NCBI RefSeq assembly: GCF_009296315.1 | Contig: NZ_WHLY01000002.1 | Location: 2,480,001-2,544,000 of the forward strand | Reading direction: 5' to 3' | DNA length: 64,000 bases | Origin: Salmonirosea aquatica | Lineage (GTDB): Bacteria > Bacteroidota > Bacteroidia > Cytophagales > Spirosomataceae | Shown here: positions 45,398 through 54,505 of the stretch, piece after piece | Position numbering within the stretch: the first letter of the stretch is position 1 | Layout of the letters: every line of letters starts with the position of its first letter | Notes under the pieces: model-generated | The model's input: the letters and a program-made list of their open reading frames with translations, nothing else | The model's database searches: none | What the model was told of the DNA's origin: nothing | Translations under genes and position numbers: made by a program

Positions 45398-47062
45398 TCA
45401 GGCCATGGTACCGAACCAGGCTTGCACAGTGGGACTACTGATAGAAAACAGCAAGTCAGGAAGTATACCCAGCAGCATTGTAAGTACAGCCAGAACTACT
45501 AACAGCCCGATTTCACGGGTCGTCAGGTCATTCAGAGATACAACCTCCGCCGCATTGCGATACCAGAAACCTCCGAAGAACATGCGTTGCAACGTCCAGA
45601 GGAAATACGCCGCCGCCAGCACGATACCCAGCGTAGAGAAGGCCGGAATCCAGACCGGCATCTGGCCCGCCCGAAAGGCACCCATCAATGTAAATAGTTC
45701 ACCCACAAAGCCGGAAAAACCCGGCAAGCCCAGTGAAGCAAAAAAAGCGATACCCGTCAATACCGTATAGCGTGGCATAGGAGCGATCAGCCCCCGATAG
45801 TGTTCGATCTGCCGGTCGTGCGTGCGGTCGGACAAGACTCCTGCCAGCAAAAACAACATAGCCGAAAGTACCCCGTGGCTTACCATCTGGTAGATAGCCC
45901 CGTTAAAGCCTTCTGCCGTGAACGCCGCAATGCCCAGCAACACAAAACCCATGTGCGATACCGACGAATAGGCAATCATCTTTTTCAGATCGCTCTGTGC
46001 CAAGGCATTAAAACCCCCGTACACAATAGAAACCATGGCCAGAAGCCCCAGCGGCACGGAATTAAATAAGGCTTCCTGAGGAAAAAAACCATCTACGATC
46101 CGAATGAAACCGTACCCGCCCACTTTCAGCAGAATCCCCGCCAGAACTACGGATATGGCCGTGGGCGCTTCCACGTGAGCATCGGGGAGCCAGGTGTGGA
46201 CAGGTACCACGGGTAGCTTGACGGCGAACCCGGCAAATAACAGCCAAAAGGCCCAGATTCGGACGGGCGTGTCGCCCAAAAAGATTCCGGAATCAGGATT
46301 CAGCCAGGCATTGGGCAGGTAGTTGGCCGCGTCGGCCAGGTACTCAAAGCGAAACGTGTGTACCAGCTGTTCCGGGGCAATCAGCCCCTGCGCCAGGGCT
46401 TGTTGGATCTGTGCGACAATACCCGCGTTACTTTCATCCCCCAAAGCCAGTAGGCCGACCGCCCGCGCCGTTTCGACAGGATCAATGGCCGAAAGGTATA
46501 GGGCGATCATGACGATCAGAATCAACAGAGAGCCCAAAAAGGTATAGATGAAAAATTTGATGGCTGCATACTCACGCCGGGGACCGCCCCACAAGCCAAT
46601 GAGGAAGTACATGGGTAGCAACATGAACTCAAAGAACAGGTAGAACAGGAAAAAATCCTGCGCCAGAAAGCAGCCGATTACCGTACCACTTAGTAGGAGA
46701 TATAGCGAAAAATAGGCTTTCCGGCGCGATTCGATGTGCCAGGAACTGACTGCTCCCACCAGCATGACAACCGTAGCCAGCAGCACCAGCGGAAGACTAA
46801 TGCCATCCACGGCCAGAGCATAATCGATGGACACGGTACCCAGCGAACCCAGAGGTAGGGTAATCCAGTCCACGGCTTCACGGAATTGGTAACCGGACGA
46901 TAGTGTGTCGAAACCCGCATAGAGCAGCATAGCCAGCCCCACCTCCACAGCACACACGGCCACTGCAATTACGCGCAGGCTGCGCTCGGCGGGCCACGCA
47001 AGTGTGAGGACTGCCCCCAGGAACGGAATAAAAATCAGAAGGGTGAGTAAATGGTCACTCAT
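45398..47062 (-). CDS. nuoM: NADH-quinone oxidoreductase subunit M
   Basis: I start it at ATG 47062 (554 residues); the longer open frame begins inside a repeat array. It is a 14-helix antiporter-like subunit. The helix-5 Glu is in FFEFMLLPMYFLIGLWGG, and the proton-path Lys residues are in FAVKLPVVPVHTWLPDAHVEAPTAIS. An insertion of about 60 residues between helices 6 and 7 is typical of Cytophagales NuoM. The subunit helps translocate protons in complex I. It follows nuoL directly; no nuoN or other nuo gene is in the window. Confidence 0.94.
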   Translation of the reverse strand: MSDHLLTLLIFIPFLGAVLTLAWPAERSLRVIAVAVCAVEVGLAMLLYAGFDTLSSGYQFREAVDWITLPLGSLGTVSIDYALAVDGISLPLVLLATVVMLVGAVSSWHIESRRKAYFSLYLLLSGTVIGCFLAQDFFLFYLFFEFMLLPMYFLIGLWGGPRREYAAIKFFIYTFLGSLLILIVMIALYLSAIDPVETARAVGLLALGDESNAGIVAQIQQALAQGLIAPEQLVHTFRFEYLADAANYLPNAWLNPDSGIFLGDTPVRIWAFWLLFAGFAVKLPVVPVHTWLPDAHVEAPTAISVVLAGILLKVGGYGFIRIVDGFFPQEALFNSVPLGLLAMVSIVYGGFNALAQSDLKKMIAYSSVSHMGFVLLGIAAFTAEGFNGAIYQMVSHGVLSAMLFLLAGVLSDRTHDRQIEHYRGLIAPMPRYTVLTGIAFFASLGLPGFSGFVGELFTLMGAFRAGQMPVWIPAFSTLGIVLAAAYFLWTLQRMFFGGFWYRNAAEVVSLNDLTTREIGLLVVLAVLTMLLGILPDLLFSISSPTVQAWFGTMA

Positions 47063-47073
47063 TCGTTTTATGC

Positions 47074-47105
47074 AGCTAATGGCCATTGGCTGATAGCCAT
47101 TGGCT
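47074..47105. repeat. heptad array E, nuoL/nuoM gap
   Basis: Five RGCY cores (AGCT, GGCC, GGCT, AGCC, GGCT) spaced exactly 7 bp, spacers AAT, ATT, GAT and ATT, as in arrays A-D. It sits 11 bp before the nuoM start codon, between two co-directional genes on the minus strand. Confidence 0.8.
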
Positions 47106-47132
47106 TTTTATAAAATTTGGAAAGATAACTCA

Positions 47133-49127
47133 TCAAAGCAGCATGACCCAAAGCAGCAGCAAGAGCATGCTGACGAAGGTCAGCAAAAAGTAGGACTGTA
47201 TTTTACCATTCTGGAACAATCGCACCACTTGCCCGGCTCCCCGGGTCGCCCCGACCACCACTTTTACACCGCCGTCGGTAATATGCCGATCCGTCCAGGC
47301 AATCAGGTGCGCCAGCACGACCGTCAGGCGCCCCAGGCCATTTACCACGGCATCCAGCACTTCGCGGTCAAGCTGCGCGCAGAAGATGGCTATTTTCTGA
47401 AAGGCTATCAGGAAAAAAGTACGGTGTTGGGTGGTTTCATCGTGGGCGGCCAGCGTCCTGAAACGCCCGTAGGTTTGCTGCCATACGGGATGGCGGTCAG
47501 AGTATTTTTCAAAAATCGTTTTTTCAAAAAAACCTTCCACCCGTCTGACCTGCCGGTATACCAGTCCCAGCGCGACTCCCGTGGCAATGACCGACAGCAG
47601 AGGTACCCAGCTCGCATGTACCTCCGGTTGGTACTGCAATCCGCCCAAAAACCAGCCCGAAAAAGCATCCAGCGGATTAGGCGAAAACCAGAAAAACAGC
47701 GACCCTGCCGCCAGCAATCCCATCGGAACCCACATCAGAGCGGGGGATTCGTGCGGTTGTACGTTCACTTCGGCGGTATAGCGTTTCTCACCCATAAAGA
47801 TCAGCCAGATCTGCCGCACCATGTAGTAAGCAGTGAGCCCGGCGGCCAGCACGGCTAAAAGCGGGAAGAGGTACCATAGACCACCCGCTTCGGCAGCCCG
47901 CGCGAAAGCCACCACAAAAATGGCGTCCTTGGATAAAAAACCCGAAAATAGGGGAATTCCCGCCAAAGCCGCAGCGCACACGACATAGCAGACGAACGTA
48001 CGTGGCATGAGAGTCCGCAGGCCGCCCATATTTCGCATATTTTGCGGATCAAACGGTGAGTAGGGATCGGAGGAAGTGAGGGCGTGGATTACCGAACCCG
48101 CCGACAGAAAAAGCCCGGCTTTAAAAAAAGCGTGCGTAAGTAGATGAAACATGGCTACCTGCCAGCTACCTACCCCTACCGCCAGTACCATCAGGCCCAG
48201 TTGCGAAATGGTAGAGTAGGCCAACACGCGCTTGATATCCCACACGTGCATGGCCTTCCAGGCACCATGCAGCATGGTGAAGGTACCTACCAGCGCTATC
48301 ACCAGTTGGGCCGTCGGGGTGAGCATAAAGGCGATTCGGGCCAATAGAAAAATCCCCGCTGCTACCATCGTGGCCGCGTGAATCAGGGCCGATACGGGCG
48401 TGGGGCCTTGCATGGCGTCCGGCAGCCAGTCCGACAGTGGGAATTGGGCCGATTTGCCTACGCATCCTCCGAACAGGCAAAGTCCGATTATGGTAAGGTA
48501 GTTAGGCGGAATAGTATCCAGAGAAGTAGGCAGGGCCACAAAGTCGCTGGTGCCTGCCTGATACATCAGCAGCAGAATACCCGTCAGAAAGGCGGCATCG
48601 CCGATGCGATTGAGAATAAACGCTTTCTTGGCGGCCCAGGCTGCCAGGGGTTTGTGATGCCAGAATCCAATAAGCAGATACGACGACAGGCCCACAAGTT
48701 CCCAAAAAATGTACATCAGCAGCAGGCTGCCGGACAGCACGATTCCCAGCATGGAGAATATGAACAACTGAATAAATGCAAAGTACCGGAAGCGCGCAGC
48801 ATCGTGGTGCATATAGGCGATGGAGTACAGCTGCACCAAAAAGGCCACAAAATGCACTAGCAAGAGCATCAGCCAACCCAGCTTGTCGAGACGAAACGTA
48901 AGTTGAAAAGGGATATCACCCAAGGTGATCCAATCGAATCGAAATGCGTAAATCTCGTCGGGAGAAAAATAGAAGGCGCTGAACAGGAGCCCGACCAGGG
49001 TGAATGTAGCAGCTCCCCAGCCTGCCGGACCGTTGAATCGTTTTCCCGCCAGCCCGATTCCGGTACATGCCAGAAGCGGTAAAGCCAGCAAAAACAAGAT
49101 GGAAAAGGGCAATGCGGCAGAGGGCAT
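47133..49127 (-). CDS. nuoL: NADH-quinone oxidoreductase subunit L
   Basis: This is a 664-residue antiporter-like subunit. Helix-5 Glu is in FWELVGLSSYLLIGFW; the core proton-path Lys and His residues are in GKSAQFPLSDWLPDAMQGPTPVSALIHAATMVAAGI; the C-terminal part has the long lateral helix and a final membrane segment. It is part of complex I and lies just upstream of nuoM in the same order as in standard nuo operons (L-M). The other subunits must be elsewhere. Confidence 0.94.
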   Translation of the reverse strand: MPSAALPFSILFLLALPLLACTGIGLAGKRFNGPAGWGAATFTLVGLLFSAFYFSPDEIYAFRFDWITLGDIPFQLTFRLDKLGWLMLLLVHFVAFLVQLYSIAYMHHDAARFRYFAFIQLFIFSMLGIVLSGSLLLMYIFWELVGLSSYLLIGFWHHKPLAAWAAKKAFILNRIGDAAFLTGILLLMYQAGTSDFVALPTSLDTIPPNYLTIIGLCLFGGCVGKSAQFPLSDWLPDAMQGPTPVSALIHAATMVAAGIFLLARIAFMLTPTAQLVIALVGTFTMLHGAWKAMHVWDIKRVLAYSTISQLGLMVLAVGVGSWQVAMFHLLTHAFFKAGLFLSAGSVIHALTSSDPYSPFDPQNMRNMGGLRTLMPRTFVCYVVCAAALAGIPLFSGFLSKDAIFVVAFARAAEAGGLWYLFPLLAVLAAGLTAYYMVRQIWLIFMGEKRYTAEVNVQPHESPALMWVPMGLLAAGSLFFWFSPNPLDAFSGWFLGGLQYQPEVHASWVPLLSVIATGVALGLVYRQVRRVEGFFEKTIFEKYSDRHPVWQQTYGRFRTLAAHDETTQHRTFFLIAFQKIAIFCAQLDREVLDAVVNGLGRLTVVLAHLIAWTDRHITDGGVKVVVGATRGAGQVVRLFQNGKIQSYFLLTFVSMLLLLLWVMLL

Positions 49128-49190
49128 GAACTAGGATACAGTATTTGGCTCGGCAAATATCCTCAATTCAACCCCGATTTCAAACCTAAC

Positions 49191-50408
49191 TCACAGGTCT
49201 TTCTCTATATCGTCCGCTTGTACCTGCCCGTGCAGAATGTCCAGCAGTTCCTTAATCTGGTACACAGAACGGTTGTAGGAGTTACCCAGGATGATGATGA
49301 CATAGTCATCCGCTGGGTTCATCCACAGCATGGTGTTGTAGCCTTTCCACCAGCCGCCGTGGTAAATGTGCTCGGCTTTTTCCTGGTCATTAAGGTGCAG
49401 TCGGAAGCCATAGCCGTAGTTTTTGAGGCCAGGACGCTCGAAACTTCGAGGAGAGAAAGCCTCCCGCATCGTCTTTTTGCTCAACAGGCAGTCGGCCGAT
49501 AATCCTTTATAAAATCGATACAAATCCCGCGTTGTGGAATAGAGCCCCTTGTCGCCCACTACCTCGTCGTAGTAGTCTTTGGGCACCAAGCGCCCGTACT
49601 GGTACCCGGCTGTGCGGTAGAGCTGTGTAGAATCGGCCGCCTGCGTGATCAGAAACGTATGCTTCATGCCCAGAGGCTCGATAATATGTTTTTGAAGATA
49701 GTCTCCAAATGCCGCCCCGGTCACCTTTTCGACAATAGCCGCCAGCACCATATAATTGGTATTGCTATAACTGAACGAGCGGTCCGGACGGTTGTACGGC
49801 CTGGGTGTAGGCTTCACGGCTGCAAACCAGTGCATTACCGCCGCATTAGAGGGGTACTTATGTCCATGACGCACGCTATCCATAAAGGCATAGGTGTAGT
49901 TGGGGAGCCCACTTCGATGGCAAAGCAATTCCTGAATAGTAATGTTATGGTAGGGAAAATCGGGGAAAAAGCGCTGGACGGTATCTTCCAGACTGAGCTT
50001 GTTGGCCTCGTAGAGCTTGAGTACCGCTACGGCCGTGAAGGGCTTGGAGAGCGATGCCAACTGAAAGGCATGGTCGACCCGGAGGGAATCTTTTTCTTTG
50101 AGATGGGCGTAGCCAAATGATTTCTCATACAGCACTACGCCTTTCTGGGCGATCAGCACGTTGCCATTAAAGCCAGCCAGACGTTTTTTGCGAAAAATCT
50201 CTTCAATCTCGGCTACCTTTTGTTCAGCGTTGATTTGCTGCCTGATTTTGGTTTCTTCTTCCGCGCTCAGGGGGGTACCTACACACTCGGTGTACCAGTC
50301 GTTGGCTTTGGTCACCTTACTATGCTGCGTTCGGTCACAAGCTACCCACACAACACTCACAATGGCCATACCAAAGGCCCACATTCCTCGCTTCAACACT
50401 AAATTCAT
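49191..50408 (-). CDS. serine hydrolase, beta-lactamase class C/PBP4* family, lipoprotein
   Basis: Start chosen at ATG 50408 (405 residues), where a lipoprotein signal begins (lipobox VWVAC). Active-site motifs of class C/DD-peptidase-like enzymes are present: SxxK as SLSK in FQLASLSKPFTAV (near residue 120), Y-x-N as YSN in FSYSNTNYMVLA, and the third motif HGG in YHGGWWKGY. Members include esterases and peptidoglycan or D-amino-acid peptidases. It faces the periplasm. Neighbours give no clue to the substrate. Confidence 0.9.
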   Translation of the reverse strand: MNLVLKRGMWAFGMAIVSVVWVACDRTQHSKVTKANDWYTECVGTPLSAEEETKIRQQINAEQKVAEIEEIFRKKRLAGFNGNVLIAQKGVVLYEKSFGYAHLKEKDSLRVDHAFQLASLSKPFTAVAVLKLYEANKLSLEDTVQRFFPDFPYHNITIQELLCHRSGLPNYTYAFMDSVRHGHKYPSNAAVMHWFAAVKPTPRPYNRPDRSFSYSNTNYMVLAAIVEKVTGAAFGDYLQKHIIEPLGMKHTFLITQAADSTQLYRTAGYQYGRLVPKDYYDEVVGDKGLYSTTRDLYRFYKGLSADCLLSKKTMREAFSPRSFERPGLKNYGYGFRLHLNDQEKAEHIYHGGWWKGYNTMLWMNPADDYVIIILGNSYNRSVYQIKELLDILHGQVQADDIEKDL

Positions 50409-50570
50409 CACCAATTTACCCGCCGATTTTTAGGTACTCTAAAAAAATAATTGTGGTAAAGAATTTAGGAATAGGCAGTTTCTGGATTAGATCAATAGCC
50501 GCAAATGTAAACAGGATGATGCGCCCGGTCAAGTACCCGATGGATTTGATTTAACTAAAATACACGCTAT

Positions 50571-51896
50571 TTACTGTACTAGCACTTTCGTATGGCTTCG
50601 GAAACCATCCTGATTCAGGATAAGAAAGTACATGCCCGGCGAAAGAACGGAATGAGGAATCAGCTCAGTATACCCATCACTGCCTTGGTTGATCCGAAAA
50701 TTGATGTTCTGCCCCGAGATGGTGGTTAGTTTCAGCGCCGAAATATCCACCGAAGAAGCCCGGAAGCGGATCCGTTCCCCGGTGGTAGGGTTGGGGGTTA
50801 CCCATAGGGTAGGCTGGTCGGAGTGTACGATCACGTCCCTTACTTTGGAATACTCGTAGGTGCCGTCTTTATCCACCATGCGGAGGCGGTAATAATTGAC
50901 TCCGGGCAAAGGAGCCATATCGGTAAAGGAATACTGCCGACGGCCGTCTGTTTCGCCCGCCGCCGCTATGCTGCCTAGGTCGCCAAATTCCTGCAAATCG
51001 CTGCTGCGCTGTACGACAAATTCGCGGCTGTTCTTTTCCCAGGCGGTTTCCCACCCCAGTTCTACCTGCTGGCCAATGGGTTGGGCGGTGAAGTAGGTGA
51101 GGTTGACGGGCAAAACACCCGAAATATCCCGGATACGCAGGTTGTCCATGACAATGCTCCCTCCACCCGAATTGAATAGAAAGTTAAAATTGGTCAGTGT
51201 AACGTTACCCGCCGGGCCTGCTACCTTGCCCCGGCCAAGCACCAGAGGAACATTGTTTACCCATATATCATAAGTACCGGGTTGTAGCACGATTTGAGGG
51301 GCACGGGCATTGCGGGGATCAAAATAAGTAGTGCTTTTACTACCATTGTTCATGGCCACAATCACTTTGACTGTTTGGGAACTAGGAAAAGTGGGGCTGT
51401 CAATGGTAGACCCGCCGCCCGACACATTGCGTATTTGAAATGTATTGTTTGCGCCCAGGTTGATGGAAAACCGCGCGAATAAATCGGCGTTGGGATTGGC
51501 GGTTCCATTCGTTGCAAGGTTTTGGCCTATATTGAATATGGCCGCACCATTGATCGGCGAAGTAACAAGAGGAACATTGATGTCCACTTCGAGATATAAT
51601 GTGGATGGAACAGGAGAAAAATTGGTATTTCTGGCAAAAAATGCCTGCGCTGGAGTAGTTACCCGCGTAATAATCATTTTACCTCCGCTGAATACAATAC
51701 TGGAGTTATTGTTGGCCACCAAGACGTTAAATTGCGTATTGTTCGGAGTGGTTGAAGTATAACCCACTGGATAGGTGAAATCCTGGATGAAGTAATCGGT
51801 CTGTGCGTAGCAATTCGGCCTCGCAGACAGGATAAACAGCCCCAGCAGGACTGCCATGCCAAACACATTTGTCCGAATATAGGAAAGAATACGCAT
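50571..51896 (-). CDS. secreted protein with type IX secretion (T9SS type A) C-terminal signal
   Basis: This is a 441-residue protein with an N-terminal signal (SARPNCYAQ cleavage region). Residues about 35-260 are a lectin-like or adhesin-like region with many Asn/Thr; residues about 270-350 form an Ig/fibronectin-like domain of the type opening LPVNLTYFTAQPIGQQVELGW; residues about 360-441 are the sorting domain, with PNPTTGERIRFR and the terminal LSPGMYFLILNQDGFRSHTKVLVQ. Such proteins pass through the T9SS and are released or anchored on the cell surface. Binding target unknown. Confidence 0.87.
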   Translation of the reverse strand: MRILSYIRTNVFGMAVLLGLFILSARPNCYAQTDYFIQDFTYPVGYTSTTPNNTQFNVLVANNNSSIVFSGGKMIITRVTTPAQAFFARNTNFSPVPSTLYLEVDINVPLVTSPINGAAIFNIGQNLATNGTANPNADLFARFSINLGANNTFQIRNVSGGGSTIDSPTFPSSQTVKVIVAMNNGSKSTTYFDPRNARAPQIVLQPGTYDIWVNNVPLVLGRGKVAGPAGNVTLTNFNFLFNSGGGSIVMDNLRIRDISGVLPVNLTYFTAQPIGQQVELGWETAWEKNSREFVVQRSSDLQEFGDLGSIAAAGETDGRRQYSFTDMAPLPGVNYYRLRMVDKDGTYEYSKVRDVIVHSDQPTLWVTPNPTTGERIRFRASSVDISALKLTTISGQNINFRINQGSDGYTELIPHSVLSPGMYFLILNQDGFRSHTKVLVQ

Positions 51897-52183
51897 ACGT
51901 CGTGTGGTTGTGGGTACCTACATAGGGTACCCGTGGCTTTTTCACAAAAGTCGAAAATTATGAAAAGGTAAGCAAAAACTTTTTGTATAGCAATGGTTTC
52001 ATGCCGCACGCCAGTTCACTGACCGGATCGAGAAAACCATTTCTTTGGATTTCTATGCACAAAAAGTACCGTTCCAGAACGTATAGAGCGTTTAGAAAAG
52101 CGGTAAAATTCTCTGAAACTCTCGCCATAACTTGTTGATAAGTTGTATTTTTACGTTCTGATTCAGAAAAAACTCGATTACCT

Positions 52184-53041
52184 ATGACAACTGACACCAA
52201 CAATCCGCTGCCTAGTCTCGACGTATGGGAAGACGACGTCCTGACCCGCTACCCCGAACCTTTTGAAAAAGCCAAGGAAGAGTACCGCAACTACGACGAG
52301 CCGGGGCGCGACACGGTGCGGGAGTTTTACCGGCTCAACCATACCTACCAGACCTACGACTTCGTGCTGGAAAAGGAGCGCCAATACCTGAAATTTGACA
52401 AAAAAGAAATGCCCATCTGGGAAGCGTTCGACTTTCTGAACACGCTGGTGGACGATTCTGACCCCGATACGGATCTGGATCAATGGAAACACCTGTTGCA
52501 GACCTCAGAGGCTATCCGCGCCGACGGCCACCCCGACTGGTTTGTGCTGGTGGGACTGATGCACGACATGGGCAAGGTACTTTGCCTATTTGGCGAGCCG
52601 CAGTGGGCCGTGGTGGGCGATACCTTCCCGGTAGGTTGCGCACATTCCGATAAGATCGTGTACCCTGAGTACTTCGCCGCTAACCCCGATACCTACGATC
52701 AACGCTACAATACCAAATACGGCGTGTACGAACCCAACTGCGGCCTGCGCAATGTCCACATGTCGTGGGGACATGACGAGTACGTGTACCAGATGACCAA
52801 GCACGGGATGCCTGAAGAAGGGCAGTATATGCTACGCTACCATTCGTTCTATTCCCAGCACCGCGAACATGCCTATGATCATTTGCTCGACAACCATGAT
52901 CAGGCGATGTTCGAGTGGGTGAAGAAATTCAATCCTTACGACTTGTACTCCAAGGTACCTACTCCACCCGATTGGACCAAGCTCCGTCCCTACTACGAGG
53001 ATTTGGTGGCGAAGTATCTACCAGGATCGCTGAAGTTTTAA
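52184..53041 (+). CDS. inositol oxygenase (myo-inositol to D-glucuronate)
   Basis: This is a 285-residue MIOX-family protein, a mixed-valent di-iron oxygenase with an HD-domain fold. All six expected ligands are present by alignment with the human enzyme: His103, His127-Asp128 (LMHDMGK), His197 (SWGHDEY), His220 (RYHSFY) and Asp253 (FNPYDLYSK). It cleaves the ring of myo-inositol with O2 to give D-glucuronate. It is followed by a terminator and then by a sodium/solute symporter gene, a plausible inositol importer. Its product is the substrate of UxaC encoded at 11.5 kb. Confidence 0.95.
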   Translation: MTTDTNNPLPSLDVWEDDVLTRYPEPFEKAKEEYRNYDEPGRDTVREFYRLNHTYQTYDFVLEKERQYLKFDKKEMPIWEAFDFLNTLVDDSDPDTDLDQWKHLLQTSEAIRADGHPDWFVLVGLMHDMGKVLCLFGEPQWAVVGDTFPVGCAHSDKIVYPEYFAANPDTYDQRYNTKYGVYEPNCGLRNVHMSWGHDEYVYQMTKHGMPEEGQYMLRYHSFYSQHREHAYDHLLDNHDQAMFEWVKKFNPYDLYSKVPTPPDWTKLRPYYEDLVAKYLPGSLKF

Positions 53042-53064
53042 ATAATCTTGTTTTTCTTATTTTT

Positions 53065-53096
53065 GAGCCGTCAGGTGTACCTGGCGGCTCTTTTTT
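53065..53096 (+). terminator. intrinsic terminator between inositol oxygenase and symporter genes
   Basis: Stem GAGCCG (53065-53070) / CGGCTC (53085-53090) extended by TCAGG/CCTGG with one wobble, a short loop, then six T (53091-53096). The next start codon is only 20 bp downstream, so it may act as an attenuator. Confidence 0.8.
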
Positions 53097-53115
53097 ATGC
53101 CTGGACCGGAATTCT

Positions 53116-54501
53116 ATGTTGGCCATTTCCATTATTGGGTACCTTCTTCTTAACCTGGGCATCGGCTGGTGGGCATCACGCCGCGTGACCACCACACAGG
53201 ATTTTGTGTTGGCGGGCCGCAATCTGCCCCTTGTATTGGCAGCGTCGGCTACTTTCGCGACCTGGTTTGGCTCCGAAACCATCATGGGAGCTCCCACCGA
53301 ATTCATCGAACACGGCGTTCTGGGAATCATTGAAGACCCTTTCGGGGCGGCGCTGTGCCTATTCCTGGTCGGGCTGTTTTTTGCGCGACGTTTCTACCAG
53401 ATGAACATCATCACCTTTTGCGATTATTTCAGGATTCGCTTCGGCCGCCGGGCCGAGTTGTTGTCGGCCATCCTTATTATCCCTTCGTATTTCAGCTGGA
53501 TCGCGGCCCAACTGCTGGCGATGGGTATTGTGCTGAAAATCGTACTGGGCTGGTCATTGACTGAGTGTATTCTGTTGAGTTCGTTCGTGGTAGTACTTTA
53601 TACCATTTGGGGCGGTATGTGGTCCATTTCTATTACTGATTTCATCCAGACGCTCCTTATTATCATTGGATTAAGCATCGTAGCCATTATTCTTTTTCGA
53701 AAAACGGGCGGGCTCACAGCCATTACTGAAAAACTACCGGATGGTTTCTTTCGGTTTTATCCCGAATTCACCTTTAAGGCCTCGGTGGAGTACTTCGCGG
53801 CCTGGATTACGATTGGCCTGGGCTCCATTCCGCAGCAGGATGTTTTTCAGCGGGTCATGTCGGCTAAGTCCGCCACCGTTTCGGTGCAGGCTACGTTGAT
53901 CTCCTCTTTCATGTACCTGAGCGTAGCTTTCATTCCGCTTTTCATTGCGCTCTGCGGTCACGTGCTGTACCCGGAATTGGAACAACAAGACAGCCAGATG
54001 ATTATTCCCAATATGGTACTCATGCACACGCCCCTGTTGCTGCAAATTCTGTTTTTCGGAGCCTTGGTATCCGCCATCCTCAGTACCACCAGCAGCGCCA
54101 TCATGGCCCCAGCAGCAGTCTTGGGCGAGAATATCGTCAAATTCTTCAAGCCCGACCTCACCGACCAGCAACTGCTACGCATTATTCGCTTCAGTATATT
54201 TGGCATTACCCTCATCTGCATATTTATGGCTACGACCCGCGAGAGCATCTTCGAGCTGGTCGCTGAATCGTCCGCATTTAGTCTGGTTTCGCTGTTCGTA
54301 CCACTGGCGGCGGGGGTTTACTGGCAGCGGGCTAACGCCTTGGGCTGCCTGATTTCGATGGTAGTCGGCCTGGTGGTATGGCTGGCGTGCATTGAATTAG
54401 AAACGGAGTACCCACCCTTGATTTATGGTCTACTGGCTAGTTGGATAGGAATGGTGATTGGGGTCTTTTTCGGGAAAAAGCATACTCCTGCCAATCCGTA
54501 G
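53116..54501 (+). CDS. sodium/solute symporter (SSS/SLC5 family)
   Basis: Start at ATG 53116 (461 residues); the longer frame would overlap the inositol oxygenase gene, and the membrane protein begins here. About 13 helices; family landmarks are GWWASRRVTTTQDFVLAGR, FATWFGSETIMGAPTEF, GLGSIPQQDVFQRVMSAKSA and ILSTTSSAIMAPAAVLGENI. It couples uptake of a sugar, polyol or acid to Na+. Its place after inositol oxygenase suggests inositol or a uronate, an inference from context. Its 3' end lies 4 bp from the convergent TonB receptor gene. Confidence 0.9.
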   Translation: MLAISIIGYLLLNLGIGWWASRRVTTTQDFVLAGRNLPLVLAASATFATWFGSETIMGAPTEFIEHGVLGIIEDPFGAALCLFLVGLFFARRFYQMNIITFCDYFRIRFGRRAELLSAILIIPSYFSWIAAQLLAMGIVLKIVLGWSLTECILLSSFVVVLYTIWGGMWSISITDFIQTLLIIIGLSIVAIILFRKTGGLTAITEKLPDGFFRFYPEFTFKASVEYFAAWITIGLGSIPQQDVFQRVMSAKSATVSVQATLISSFMYLSVAFIPLFIALCGHVLYPELEQQDSQMIIPNMVLMHTPLLLQILFFGALVSAILSTTSSAIMAPAAVLGENIVKFFKPDLTDQQLLRIIRFSIFGITLICIFMATTRESIFELVAESSAFSLVSLFVPLAAGVYWQRANALGCLISMVVGLVVWLACIELETEYPPLIYGLLASWIGMVIGVFFGKKHTPANP

Positions 54502-54505
54502 CCAG

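Noticed and set aside
52915-53115. N-terminal extension of the symporter
   Set aside because: It overlaps the inositol oxygenase gene and crosses the terminator; the membrane protein begins at 53116.
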